Positions 23,306 to 33,393 of a DNA stretch of 64,000 nt are shown here, in pieces (the stretch's first letter is position 1; the number at the start of each line of letters is the position of its first letter). Origin of the DNA: Falciphora oryzae (Eukaryota; Ascomycota; Sordariomycetes; Magnaporthales; Magnaporthaceae); the NCBI GenBank assembly GCA_000733355.1, contig JNVV01000054.1:59433-123432 (forward strand), in the 5' to 3' direction. Under the pieces are notes generated by a model that was given only the letters and a program-made list of their open reading frames with translations, was not told where the DNA came from and did no database searches. Position numbers and translations under genes: made by a program.

Positions 23306-24262
23306 TCACGTGATTTGACCCCTCCGCACAGATTTTTTATCTAGGGCCCCCCGCCAGGCCAGGCCTCCAGCCTCTGCCTTCCGAATACATAACCTTTTCA
23401 CCACCATTCGAGATCCCCCATACTGGCTCTTACAGTGGCTGTAAATCCGCACTGACCTGTGGTCATGCGAGACTGGGAAGGCGAGAATCTGGCGGTGGAC
23501 TTCACGCTCACGCTCCACAGCACGGAAAAGCTCGACGATGGCCCGCACCGCGAGTGTTATGCTGTGGGCGTTTTGTCGGTCCGCGACATCGAGCGCCCCG
23601 GCGCCGCACTTCACCTCGCAGGTCAGGAATGGGAAGTACATGTAGTACGTAGCTATGACGAAGGATTGGTCTCCGGAGAGGAAGTTGCCGTTAATTGGCT
23701 CCAGTTTGGCGAGCTGGTCGTCGGTGAATGCCTCTCTTTTGAAGCCAACGGAGTAGTCGGGCTGGGGACGGGTGCCGGTAAGCGGGATCGAGTTGTTCCA
23801 CCCTGCGTTAACGCTTTCGATAAGGTGCTTATAGCTCTTGTTGCGGAGTGCAAATGATTTAGCGGACGGAATGATAAGCCGGGAAATATCCTGAACAACC
23901 CTAGCTTCATTCGTATCCTCGAGGTTTTAACAAGCATCCACGAAAATATCGTCATCGAAATGCGTCCCGTTGGGAAAAGATTGCTCGCCGTCAAGGAGGT
24001 CCCGGACAAAAGTTTTACTCGCATCCGTAATACCTAGTTCGGACATTTTCATGTACGAGCCCTTGGTCTAAAGCAGGAGCGGGTACCGCGCATCTCTATA
24101 CGGTGCACTCTTTTCCTCTCGCGGCTTCTGGTCGCTCGGCGTTGTGGGAGTGGCAAAGTTGGATTTCTTCCGCGCGAGTAGACGCTCCATAGTGGGAACC
24201 ATCTCCGAGGTGTCTTCGGGCTTAAACAGGTCCTCTGGCCAGTGCCGTTCCTTCGCCCACAT
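23306..24262 (-). pseudogene. DUF7924-type fungal protein, pseudogene
   Basis: One minus-strand frame from the ATG at 24262 to the stop at 23306 reads as a fungal DUF7924 family protein. Landmarks are MERLLARKKS, the run NAGWNNSIPLTGTRPQPDYS, then YYMYFPFLTCEVKCG and FPVSHDHRSVRIY. Two in-frame stops break it: TAG at 24070-24068 and TAA at 23929-23927, each consistent with C to T change of a Gln codon. The sequence after VRIYSHC diverges from the family, so the 3' end is probably lost or replaced by repeat sequence rich in AGGCCTGGCC. The family's role is unknown; it is restricted to fungi and often accessory. It lies convergent with, and 25 bp from, the NACHT-ankyrin pseudogene. Confidence 0.7.
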
Positions 24263-24575
24263 CCTTTCTCGAACCTATCAATTCTTGGCATTGTGCTGTT
24301 AGTGCACACTGCCAAATTGCATACAATTCCTTAACACCCGCCAATCCAGCGATCCAACACCCACCGCCAACGGCGCTGGCGACGGCAGCATGCCGTTGCC
24401 AACGGCCCCCCCTGGCCAATAGGGTGGCGCAGGCTCTCCTCGACCGGAGGAGCGCGTCGCTACCGCCCCGGCCCCGCGCACTCCAGCGCACACGCATGCG
24501 AACACGCCGTCCCCGTTGCGGAACGTGCAACACCCGACAGGGCCCGAACAGGGCTAGGAAGGCTTCCACGGCGTC

Positions 24576-24651
24576 TGTCACGGCCAGTAGGGCCCTGACT
24601 GTAGATAGAAGGAGTTGGGACTGGAGACCCTTATCGTCAGATAAGGGCGGA
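24576..24651 (+). repeat. LTR family B fragment (TGTCACGGCC end)
   Basis: The first about 75 bases of an LTR-like sequence begin TGTCACGGCC and include GACTGTAGATAGAAGGAG and a CCCTTATC/GATAAGGG dyad. They are interrupted at 24652 by LTR family A. An inverted copy lies at 27119-27225, and a more complete related copy at 54146-54600. Confidence 0.6.
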
Positions 24652-25181
24652 TGTAACACCCCACACAGAACCATGGCCAGCAGCCGTAGGGGACGCCACC
24701 GGTGGCCTCAAGGGAAGGCTCCAGGTGGTAGCCGGAAGGGCGCAAGCCCTAACGGATGTGCGGAGCAAACAGAGTTTAGCTCTGCGACACGCATACCGGT
24801 CAGCCCCCGCAGATCAGCCCGGCCCGGAACCCTAAACGGGACGAAACACATCCGGCCCCGAACGGACGCCGCGGAGGAGGCAGCGTGCCGACGACAACCG
24901 AAAGACAGGTCCCGACGGACGCCACGGAGGAGGAGGCGTGCCGACGACAACCGAAGGACGGTCGGAGGGCCAGAGCATAAGGAGGGCCCGAGGGATCCCC
25001 TGTGAAGGAGGTCAAGAGGGCAAGCTATCGTTTTCTGTTTCTACCATCACTATAGGCTTCTGTAGCCCTGAGCAAATACGACTGTTGAGCTGCTGGACCT
25101 CTGAGATCTCCCTGAGAGAACCCCCCCTTTCCAGGCCTGACACTGCTGTAGCTGGCTACAGTAGAGCCAAGGCCTGTTACA
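24652..25181 (+). mobile_element. LTR family A, solo LTR-like copy 1
   Basis: About 530 bp run from TGTAACACCCCACAC to CCTGTTACA (TG...CA ends). It matches the reverse complement of 58792-59354 over its length. Inside, near 24855-24960, a unit of about 45-55 bp (CGGAC, GGAGGAGG, CGTGCCGACGACAACCGAA) is tandemly repeated. I find no clear 5-bp target duplication, so this copy may be nested at a rearranged site. Confidence 0.65.
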
Positions 25182-25279
25182 GTGAGCGGGCGATCGGCGG
25201 TAGGGCGTATGTATATACGCCGGGGCGTTGTGAAACGCTGCGGGTGGTAGTGATGCTGTCGGCCGGCGGGTGTGCCGGA
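25182..25279 (-). repeat. dispersed repeat family C, copy 2
   Basis: This is the inverted match of 19437-19529. It directly abuts the right end of LTR family A, which suggests that the LTR inserted into this element. A run of ten G follows near 25303-25315. Confidence 0.6.
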
Positions 25280-25533
25280 AAAGGGGTAAGGCCGGGTTTG
25301 GGCGGGGGGGGGGGGTCCTCGGGACCTCCCCTGGGTGTCACGGCATGTGGGGGGTCTCCCAGGCGCACGGGCCTGGCAGCCGATTAGATAAGCCCCTCCC
25401 AGGCAGATAGAGTGCACGGCACGCGCCCAGGCCTCCGGCCTCGATTTCTCCCCCTACCTGCCGTGATAGAACGCTTTCGGCCAACTCCATTGTCGCACCC
25501 AGTTAACGAGGTACTCTGTCCAGCGCTCGCACG

Positions 25534-26919
25534 ATGCACAACACTCTCGAATCGCTTGCAGACTCCTGGGAGGTCGATTCCCAAAACTATTCGCCTCTCT
25601 TCAACGGCACGATCCCGGCGGAGATTCGGCTCGAAATCTTCCGCTATGCCTTGACGCCTACTACCCTGATCTATGGTAGGGAGAACGGCTGGACACCATC
25701 CGATAACGGTCTTGTCCACTACTTGGACGCTTACTGGGACCACGACTTCCGCGAACAGAGCGGCCATGACGACAATGTAAACTCGGACCTTCCCGATGAC
25801 CTCGACAAATTGCGCGACACCGATGGCACGACTCCATTTGGGGACGACGAGCTGTCGTGGTGCCGGCCCGGATACCGCGGCCGCCCGGTTCTCTCCGTCA
25901 GCCTGCTCGCTTCGTGTCGCCGCGCCTTTATCAAAGCCCGCCCATTTTGCTTCCAGAGTGAGCGCTGCTGGTGGTGGTGGACGGGGCCGTGGCACCCATT
26001 CAACCTCAGGTTTAATCTCGAGCTCGACCCAAAGCGCTGGTACCCACCAGGCTTCGCTGGAAGGGCTTTGGACTCGTGGTCACGCGAAAGGGTTGAGTGG
26101 GAGCAGCGGTTCCGGAGCGCGCGCATTTTCGGCCACCCGGGCTTTCCAAGCGACGATTACCTGTTTGGATATCGCCACCCGCCCCCGTTCCTTAAGCTGC
26201 AGCACCTCCGCTTCACTATCCCCAAATCTGGGATGGACGGTTGCTTTGTGCCGGAACAGCTGGTAATCAACCCTTTCGGCGCGCAAAGTGACATGGAGGA
26301 AGTCATGGAGCTTTCCAAAGGCTTCACCCTAGAGCAAGCGCTAAAACAGGGAGGGTCACCGACGGGGCGGCCGGCCTGGATGCCATCCAGTCTGAGCTTC
26401 GAGCTGCTAAAGGACGACGCCGAATTCCAAGGGCCCTGGGGCCGCAAATTCGTCAACCTGCTGGAGCTGAGGACGCTTACCATCGACTTCGATATCAACG
26501 AACACCGCAGGAAAGAGATGGATGCGATCGTGGAGTGGGCCGCGCGCGTTTGGCAGCTGCCGCTTAACCCAAACATCAACGGCGGCTACCACTATCTCTC
26601 TGCCGACGGAAACCCGATAAAAAAGATGACTTGGCGCGGGTCCATAATCCACCGGGCCTGCCCCTGCGGCTGCAAGTTCGCGATGTGCCATAATAGGGGT
26701 CGTAAGTATTACAAAGAGATTACCCGGAGGATGTTGAAGGGTCTCGGGGCTCGGATGTACACATGGACGGTCAAATGGACGCGGAGGCGCTACGATGGGC
26801 CCGAGGTTTACCCCTATAATGGGGCGATAGGGGTTTATAATAACGACCTGCGGAGTGCCGAGTACGAAGGAGGGAAGGATGAGATAAACGAGGAGGGCGC
26901 CCCCGCCGCCTCTGGTTAG
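25534..26919 (+). CDS. DUF7730-like fungal protein (461 aa)
   Basis: This is an intronless gene with an ATG at 25534. PAEIRLEIFRYAL near residue 30 is the opening helix of the F-box-like DUF7730 group, a large uncharacterised family in Pezizomycotina with proteins of this length. The rest holds many Trp, Arg and Pro residues, a Cys-rich patch (CPCGCKFAMC, near residue 379) that could bind metal, and an acidic C-terminus. No signal peptide or membrane helix is visible. The gene is intact although repeat fragments surround it: inverted copies of LTR family B lie on both sides (24576-24651 and 27119-27225). It may have moved with these repeats. The function is unknown. Confidence 0.6.
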   Translation: MHNTLESLADSWEVDSQNYSPLFNGTIPAEIRLEIFRYALTPTTLIYGRENGWTPSDNGLVHYLDAYWDHDFREQSGHDDNVNSDLPDDLDKLRDTDGTTPFGDDELSWCRPGYRGRPVLSVSLLASCRRAFIKARPFCFQSERCWWWWTGPWHPFNLRFNLELDPKRWYPPGFAGRALDSWSRERVEWEQRFRSARIFGHPGFPSDDYLFGYRHPPPFLKLQHLRFTIPKSGMDGCFVPEQLVINPFGAQSDMEEVMELSKGFTLEQALKQGGSPTGRPAWMPSSLSFELLKDDAEFQGPWGRKFVNLLELRTLTIDFDINEHRRKEMDAIVEWAARVWQLPLNPNINGGYHYLSADGNPIKKMTWRGSIIHRACPCGCKFAMCHNRGRKYYKEITRRMLKGLGARMYTWTVKWTRRRYDGPEVYPYNGAIGVYNNDLRSAEYEGGKDEINEEGAPAASG

Positions 26920-27635
26920 CGGTAAACTTGTAGTGACATGAAGGCCCCGCTTCTCAAGGGGAAAAAAAAAAAGAGCCACCCAACTCGACGATGTCAAAGC
27001 AGTCGAGGGCAGAGGAATTGGAGTAGCAGGAAGATGATATTCAAAGTAGGTTGGAGGCCGGAGGCCTGGCCCTGCAGAGATTTGGGATATCTCTGTGCGG
27101 GATCCACCTTGTCGAGCCTCCGCCCTTATCCGACAATAAGGGTCTCCAGTCCCAACTCCTTCTATCTACAGTCAGGGCCCTACTACCTAGGTACTTAATG
27201 CACCCCGCTGCATATGGCCGTGACATTGATGCTGCCGGGCAACGCCGCTGCCGCCGCAGTGGTAGGGACATGTTGATGTTTTTAAAACTGAGCTGGGCTT
27301 CTTATCTTCTTGTTATCTCCATATCCTCTCTCGATGCCGACTGTGCAGGTAGTGACTGGTTTCTAATTATTTACAGGACGCTCTTGGTACGGCTGTTCGA
27401 AAGACCGTGCCCAAGGCGAGACGTTCAGATCTTCGGCTTAGTAGAAGGTTGTGCGCCTTGGAAGAGGTTGTCTTCTAACATATCGCGGGGCTATGTCATT
27501 AACTGTAGCTGAAGCCCCTGCGGCCGCCCTTATTACGTCTACCTTCTTGATGAACAGACCGCTTTCGCCAAAAACACGGCAGATACATGAAATTTTGTTA
27601 TTGATTACAATGATAACAATAGTAGCGTGCCCTGG
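26920..27635. other. repeat-bearing spacer
   Basis: This spacer separates the convergent DUF7730-like and F-box/ankyrin genes. It contains the inverted LTR family B fragment. I see no gene; open frames are short. Confidence 0.4.
27119..27225 (-). repeat. LTR family B fragment, inverted copy
   Basis: CCGCCCTTATCC to GACTGTAGATAG (read on the minus strand) matches 24590-24651, and the terminal ATGGCCGTGACA at 27214-27225 matches the family's TGTCACGGCC end. About 30 unrelated bases (CTACCTAGGTACTTAATG region) separate the two parts. Confidence 0.55.
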
Positions 27636-29315
27636 TCACTTCTGAGCAGGTCCTGGGGACGAGCAGTGCTTTTCAAGAAGCTCAATCAGAGCTTTCCCAT
27701 CCTTCTCCTTGGCCGCGTCGTATCCATTGCGAAGAAGTCTGAGACTCAAATGAAAGGGTACATTGTGGCACTCGAACAGCAAGTCAGGGTCGGCACCGCA
27801 TTCTTCGAGTAGAAAGCGCACAAACCCCAGCCGCTCCTTTCCGATAACGTACTTGCGGATCTCCAACGTGGATTCGGTTAGTACTGTCGGGTGGTGGCAC
27901 CAGGTCCCTCTGTTCATCCAGTGGCATATAATGTGCAGCGCCGTCGGCCCGTACGCCTCCTCCTTAGCCAAATGTGGCCCCTTGATTTGTTGGTGATTGT
28001 GCGTCCAGTCCACCTTGTACTTGGGCCACGTCCAGTTGACGTCGGCGCCCGCGCCCAGCAGCAGGCGGGCAGTGGCGCGGGCGCTGTCGCCGACCTCGTG
28101 GCGGCAGCCGTTGTAGNNNNNNNNNNNNNNNNNNNNNNNNNNNNNNNNNNNNNNNNNNNNNNNNNNNNNNNNNNNNNAGTTGACGTCGGCGCCCGCGCCC
28201 AGCAGCAGGCGGGCAGTGGCGCGGGCGCTGTCGCCGACCTCGTGGCGGCAGCCGTTGTAGCAGCTGACGGTGTTGTCGAGCATGGGGCACGTGCCCGTGC
28301 GGACCACAAAGACGTACAGCAGCTGGTCGAGCCTCCCCGCGGCCGCAAAGTGCTCGACGACGGCGTCCACGAGGCCCTGCCACCCCGCGGTGACGGCGCG
28401 CGCTCCCGGCTGCGCGCAGGCCCTCGCGAGCGTCCTGGCGGCGCGGTCGGCGGACACGCTCGGATGTGTAAAAAGCATCTTAATGGCGAGGGCAAATGCC
28501 GGGTTCGCGAAATACTCGACTCCCCAACGCCCAAGGAGCATATCGGCTAGGGGATCAGTTGGGAACCACCACGGTTCTTCTTCTGTTGGCTCCTCGTTGT
28601 AACGGTCGAATAGGTCTTCAAACACCAAGGTGCTAAGCAGGTTAGGGTGGGAAAGCTCCAAGGGGTCTGCGCCGTGGTCAAGCAGGTATTTAAAATTTGT
28701 TATAAGCGCCGAGGCGGATGCGTCAGCCCCGCCGGCGGCCCTAGCCCACGCTCGTCCGTCGAAGGCGTCGAGGAACATCAGCAAGGGGGTCGTGAATGTA
28801 AGCTCCTTGCGGCCGATCGGGACGTTGAGGTTGATATCGCCACCGTATTCCAAACATAAAAACATGATCTTAAAAACGGATTGATCCTGTTCGGCGAAAC
28901 CGACGCTTTTCCCGATGCACCGGGCAGCGGCGCACACGGGAACATACCACGGCTTCTCGTAAAACGGCCGCTCTTGCTCGTCGGAAGGCGACGTCATAGC
29001 TCTGGTGAGGTATTCGGAGTTGACGCGTGCGCCCTCTGCGATCGCGGCCTTAACCCGCTCGGGCATTCGAATATAGATAGCGACCGTCAGAGGCGGCACC
29101 GAAACCTTCTGCTGGCGGTTGTGACGGCACGGCTTTTTGTATGCCAGCATCGCTAGCAAAAGCCGGGGGCGCAGGCGCTTGCTGCATCTGCTAAGGCGCG
29201 CGAGATCGTCAAAAGCCAGATCCTCAAAAATCTGGTAGAGAATCTCTTGAGGGAGGTGTTCGAGAGATGCGCCAGCTACCGGACGCGGTAGTGTTGGAAG
29301 GATCACGGCATCCAT
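27636..29315 (-). CDS. F-box and ankyrin-type protein, contains an assembly gap
   Basis: The ATG at 29315 is preferred; the frame opens at a non-ATG codon upstream. LEHLPQEILYQIFEDLAFDDLARLSR (short of 30 residues from the start) is an F-box-like motif, usually a Skp1 contact in SCF ubiquitin ligases. Ankyrin-like repeats follow, with LLLGAGADVNWTW, GPTALHIICHWM and FVRFLLEECGADPDLLF. The protein is about 559 residues as drawn, but 61 N lie inside it at 28117-28177, flanked on both sides by the same 83 bp. If the duplication is an assembly error the true protein is 48 residues shorter, still in frame. It probably acts as a substrate adaptor for ubiquitination; the target is unknown. Confidence 0.65.
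   Translation of the reverse strand: MDAVILPTLPRPVAGASLEHLPQEILYQIFEDLAFDDLARLSRCSKRLRPRLLLAMLAYKKPCRHNRQQKVSVPPLTVAIYIRMPERVKAAIAEGARVNSEYLTRAMTSPSDEQERPFYEKPWYVPVCAAARCIGKSVGFAEQDQSVFKIMFLCLEYGGDINLNVPIGRKELTFTTPLLMFLDAFDGRAWARAAGGADASASALITNFKYLLDHGADPLELSHPNLLSTLVFEDLFDRYNEEPTEEEPWWFPTDPLADMLLGRWGVEYFANPAFALAIKMLFTHPSVSADRAARTLARACAQPGARAVTAGWQGLVDAVVEHFAAAGRLDQLLYVFVVRTGTCPMLDNTVSCYNGCRHEVGDSARATARLLLGAGADVNXXXXXXXXXXXXXXXXXXXXXYNGCRHEVGDSARATARLLLGAGADVNWTWPKYKVDWTHNHQQIKGPHLAKEEAYGPTALHIICHWMNRGTWCHHPTVLTESTLEIRKYVIGKERLGFVRFLLEECGADPDLLFECHNVPFHLSLRLLRNGYDAAKEKDGKALIELLEKHCSSPGPAQK
28117..28177. other. assembly gap (61 N)
   Basis: Sixty-one N are flanked by a direct duplicate: 28034-28116 and 28178-28260 are the same sequence. 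The offset is 144 bp, a multiple of three, so the reading frame passes through. Confidence 0.95.
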
Positions 29316-29830
29316 GGTGGTTAAGCAATACCGAAAAAGAAAAGGAAACAGAAAAGAAAAAGAAGCAGAGGAGATGGGGACCAAGGTGCCTGGCGATTTG
29401 TACGCCTTTTCGTGCCCCACGGCCTAGCACTTGTGTACTGTAATGCATTGTCACGTCACCGGGGCTCACGGCCCGCTATTACTGGAGGTGGGGTTTGAGA
29501 ACGCTCGGATCTCTGGATCAAAAGTAGGCCCTCCGATCGGGCAATAATAGTGGTCTGATTATTCCGTGTAGAGAGTCTAGATCCCCTCCCGGAAGATCCT
29601 AGAGATCTGTCTAGGAGCGGAGGCTTACGTAACAGGTGCTGTGGGTCCTAAAATATGTGCCTAAGGCACCCTCTCACCCGACAGGTTGTAACGGCGCTGC
29701 GCCGCAAACCAACCAACACGCAACTCGATACCTTGAATTAACGTATATTAGTTATTACATATTATCACGTCGAGTCGTCTCGGTGTATTTATTTCTCGCT
29801 CCAGCCAGTCCCCCTCCTTCCAAAACGCGA

Positions 29831-31233
29831 CTACAAAACAGCCACGCAGGCGTACGTGTTGGCCCAAAGCCCGCTGCAGTCCGAGTTCGCGGCCGGGTTC
29901 CACTGGATAAAGGTCTGAACGCTGATACCGTACCGGTTCGCGATATCCCAGCAACCCTGGCCCGGCTGGACGAAGTGGAAGCTTTTGCAGTTGGGAGTCA
30001 TGTTGGCCTGGGTCGGGGTCGGCGTTTGCACGCCATTGCTCGGCCTGTCGGGCTGTGTAGGGGTGGTGCTGCCGACGACCGAAACGCAGACGTAGGTATT
30101 GGCCCACATGGTCTGGCACTGGTCCCCAACGCCCGAGTTCCACTGGGTGAACTGCTGTAGGGACAAGCCGTGCCTGCCGACGATGCCAGAGCAGGTCTCG
30201 CCGGGCTTGACGAAGTCGAACTTGTTGCAGTTGTCGACCATGCCGGGCTGCGTCGGCTGGGGCGTCTCGATCGCGTTGCCCGGGTCCTTCGGCGTCGTCG
30301 GCGTGCCGGCCTGGGAGCCGGCGACGGCCACGCAAACGTACGTGTTGGCCCACATGAGCTCGCACTGGGCGCCAACGCCAGAGTTCCACTTGATGAACTG
30401 CTCCAGGGTGATGCCGTTCTTGCTTGCGATGGCCGAGCACGAATCGCCGGGGTTGACAAAGGCGAACTTTTCGCATTTGTCAACCATGCTCAGTTGGGTT
30501 GGCTGCGGCGTTTCGACGGCGCCGCCAGGGGCAGGGGCGGTGGTGGTGGACGGCGGGGGCGTTCCTTCCGAGCTGCCGATAACCCCGACGCAGACGTAAA
30601 CATCGCCCCAAAGGCCGGAGCAGTCGGCGTTAACGGAGGGGTTCCAAGCGAAGAGTTGGGCGAGGGAGATGCGGGCGCCGCGCAGGACGGTGCCGCAGGC
30701 GTCGCCGCGGGCGACCTTGTGGAACTTGTTGCAGTTGTCGACCATGAGAGGCTGCGTGGGCGTGGGAGTGGTGACGCCATTGTCGGGCTTTGTGGTTGTC
30801 GCGGGCGGGGTGGTCGTGGTCGTGGCAGACGTCGTGGCAGGCGTCGACGTCGGCGCCTCGGTCGGCGTTGCAGGAGGAGGCGGGGCCTCGGGTCCCTCGA
30901 CGCAGTAGGACATGCCTATTTGGAAGTTCTCGCACGAAGCGGTCAGGGAGGGGTTCTATCGGAAACGTTAGCATCCGGTGCCCAAAGGGCGGCAAATCAC
31001 CGCGTTCCTCCGGAGGCGATGGCACGAACCCAGTACAGGAAGTCCTCGAGAGGGAAGATATAAAAGTCCGGGATATCGGCACACTCGATGCTGCCGTCAT
31101 TGTCGTGCCAAAAGGTGCAGCTGTCGATCGTGTTGGGGGCGGCCGGCATGCCAGGCGTGACATCCCGAACCCTCACAGCCCGTCCAAACACGGGCGAGGC
31201 CAGGGCGCCAAGGGCAACGGCGTAAAGAATGAC
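29831..31233 (-). CDS. secreted protein with five LysM modules, 5' end unresolved
   Basis: Two exons are clear: from about 31233 to 31030, and 30955-29831, with a 74-nt phase-0 intron (GTTCGT donor, GATAG acceptor) placed as usual inside the first LysM (FLYW/NPS). VILYAVALGALASPVFG looks like a signal-peptide core, but I find no ATG in that frame upstream, so a start exon or a sequence error is missing. Five LysM modules follow, each with a pair of conserved cysteines and a WNP or WNSGVG centre. They are separated by Pro/Thr-rich linkers; the first linker is a long Thr/Pro tract. LysM proteins bind chitin oligomers; secreted fungal ones mask chitin from plant receptors or protect hyphae. No catalytic domain is visible. 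Confidence 0.75.
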
Positions 31234-32277
31234 ATCTCGCGAGGAGGAAAATATGATGACGGTTGACGAGGCACGTCTTGTCGAGCACGAGTGTGGCTGT
31301 TGAGAAGCTCCTGTTGCTGGCCCTAGGAAGAAGGGAGGAGCAAATCATCGACATGTCCTGGTCTTCGATCATATATAGATAGAGCGGCCGTCGAGCGTCC
31401 TACTGGCACGCATTCCAGCTCGTCGCTTTTCTTGCTAGGCACCAACGACTCACTTCCTGCGCGGGGCTGCCCAGCCCTCGATGCATTAGACTAATCACCG
31501 AGGCATGTTGGAGACGGCGGCCACGCATCACACGCTTGGCTGATATTTCCACCCGTATCCATATGTGTACGTACAGTCCCCCGACACTGGCGGCGAAATA
31601 TTGACGTTGGTGGGGGAGGCCGAGGCATTCTGCGTCCCTGTATCTGTGGAAGTCGTCAGCCTCGAAATGGTCAACTCCACCACGTTCCCTGTCCGCGCTC
31701 CGTCGCCTAACCGAAGCCACATATCTGGGCAGTGTGCTTCCCAGTGTGGGTTGTGGGCCCGTTTTGCGGAAGGTATCTCCCGCCAACAACCAGCAGCACT
31801 GGCGATGGGGTCATCGACGGACGGACGACCCAGGGCCCCCCTTTCAACGCGCATTGCGAAATTGCCAACAACCACGCCGAAGCTGACTGCCCGCACCCCC
31901 TCGCAGGTACGGATCGCGCACGGAATGCTCCGCTCCACCCATGGACATGGATCGTTCAAAAACGGATGGGGTACCCGAAGAGAGCCCATCCGGGGCGCGT
32001 GGACCTCGCCGCGGTCTGCTGCGCCGAGGCCTGCTTTGGGTGCACAGGGAGGAGACGCCGCCGCTTGGCACGATGGCGGCCCCCCCCACCCTCCCTGGGG
32101 ACCCATATGCATGCGGGGTCGTACACCCTCCAAGGATCAGAATTGTTAGTGCGGTGGAACCCCTTGTTAATAGCATGGGGATAAAAGTTAAGCAGGGATA
32201 CGCAGACTGCCATACAATTTGTAGTAGAAATCAATGTATTTCATTCGGTAGGATTCTATTAGGTTTTTTAAAGTAGG
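31234..32277. other. spacer without a supported gene
   Basis: Minus-strand open frames up to 201 codons (31528-32133) have no motif I recognise. A TATA-like ATATATAG near 31373-31380 lies upstream of the LysM gene. Otherwise I see nothing. Confidence 0.35.
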
Positions 32278-32475
32278 TGTAACACCCCACACCGAACCAT
32301 GGCCAGCAGCCGTAGGGGACGCTACCGGTGGCTTCAAGGGAGGGCTCCGGGTGGTAGCCGGAAGGGCGCAAGCCCTAACGGATGTGCAGATCAAAGAGCT
32401 GCGACACGCATACCGGTTAGCCTCCGCAAATCCGCCCGGCCTGGTTACGGCGCACCCAAGCTCCGAACGAGGCCA
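32278..32475 (+). repeat. LTR family A, truncated copy 2
   Basis: It begins TGTAACACCCCACAC and follows copy 1 (GCCAGCAGCCGTAGGGGACG, GGGCGCAAGCCCTAACGG) for about 200 bp, then breaks off before a T-run at about 32511-32535. Confidence 0.65.
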
Positions 32476-33362
32476 TTCTTTTTCGAAGGCCTTAACCTTC
32501 AAAGAGATCGGTTTTTTTTTTTTTTTTTTTTTTTTAGGAAGGCTCGATTCCATCCTATCCACCCGGTGTAGTCCTCGAGGAATGGGGTCGTATTTTGGAT
32601 AGACAGTGTCGTTGTCGTTTTACGCTGCTAATTTGCGCGGTAAACTGGACGTTGCTAGTGAGACTCTTAATCTGTTACATAGCGTAATGGCCAAAAATGA
32701 TCTGCCGTAATTGTTGATTGATTCTCTTCTGCCTCTCTGTGTCCTTCCCGACAAGCGGTCTGTAAAATTTGCACTGAACGCCACACAGCCCGCGCACTAT
32801 TACTAATCAGAATTACACGTGACCAAACAAACTTGCACATGGTGTCGAGCGCCAGCCTCCATTTTTTTTTTGGTCCTGTTTTGCGCCCGAACGGATGTGG
32901 CGTCCTTACTTGCGCAGATTAAAAGCATCCGCGCACGAGGACGCCTGCTGTGCGCGTTCCATTTACTTGTCATTTTTCTGGAATTACTTGTGCCTTGAAC
33001 CCACTCTCCCGGGTGTTGGTTCGAGGTTGGACCCTTTGTCTTGGCATCCACCCCTCGACTCGGGCTCCCCCGCGGCACTTTGGTCGATCTTTTGAGGGAC
33101 CGACAAAGGTGGAGAGGAAGCGAGTGAAACAAACGAAGGCTGCTGACTGACCACGGCCCTTTCGTCCTGACCATGGTCGCCAACCAACCCTTTTTAATGC
33201 CGCCACGCTGCTGCTGAATCTGTATGGCCCAGTCGGACTGTCGTCTCTTTCTTCCTCGGCACCGCTTCCTGGGTTTCGATGGCCCAGCACGTTGCACAAA
33301 AGTTGAGCCCGCAATTTATTGAAGGGAATTTCATAGGGGAAATCAAATTGCGGGCTCAATTG

Positions 33363-33393
<31 letters not shown>

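Noticed and set aside
28034..28260. Tandem ankyrin repeat in the F-box protein
   Set aside because: The copies are identical and surround an N gap, so an assembly artefact is the better explanation.
31528..32133. 201-codon minus-strand open frame upstream of the LysM gene
   Set aside because: No domain, and competing frames of similar length; I could not support a gene.
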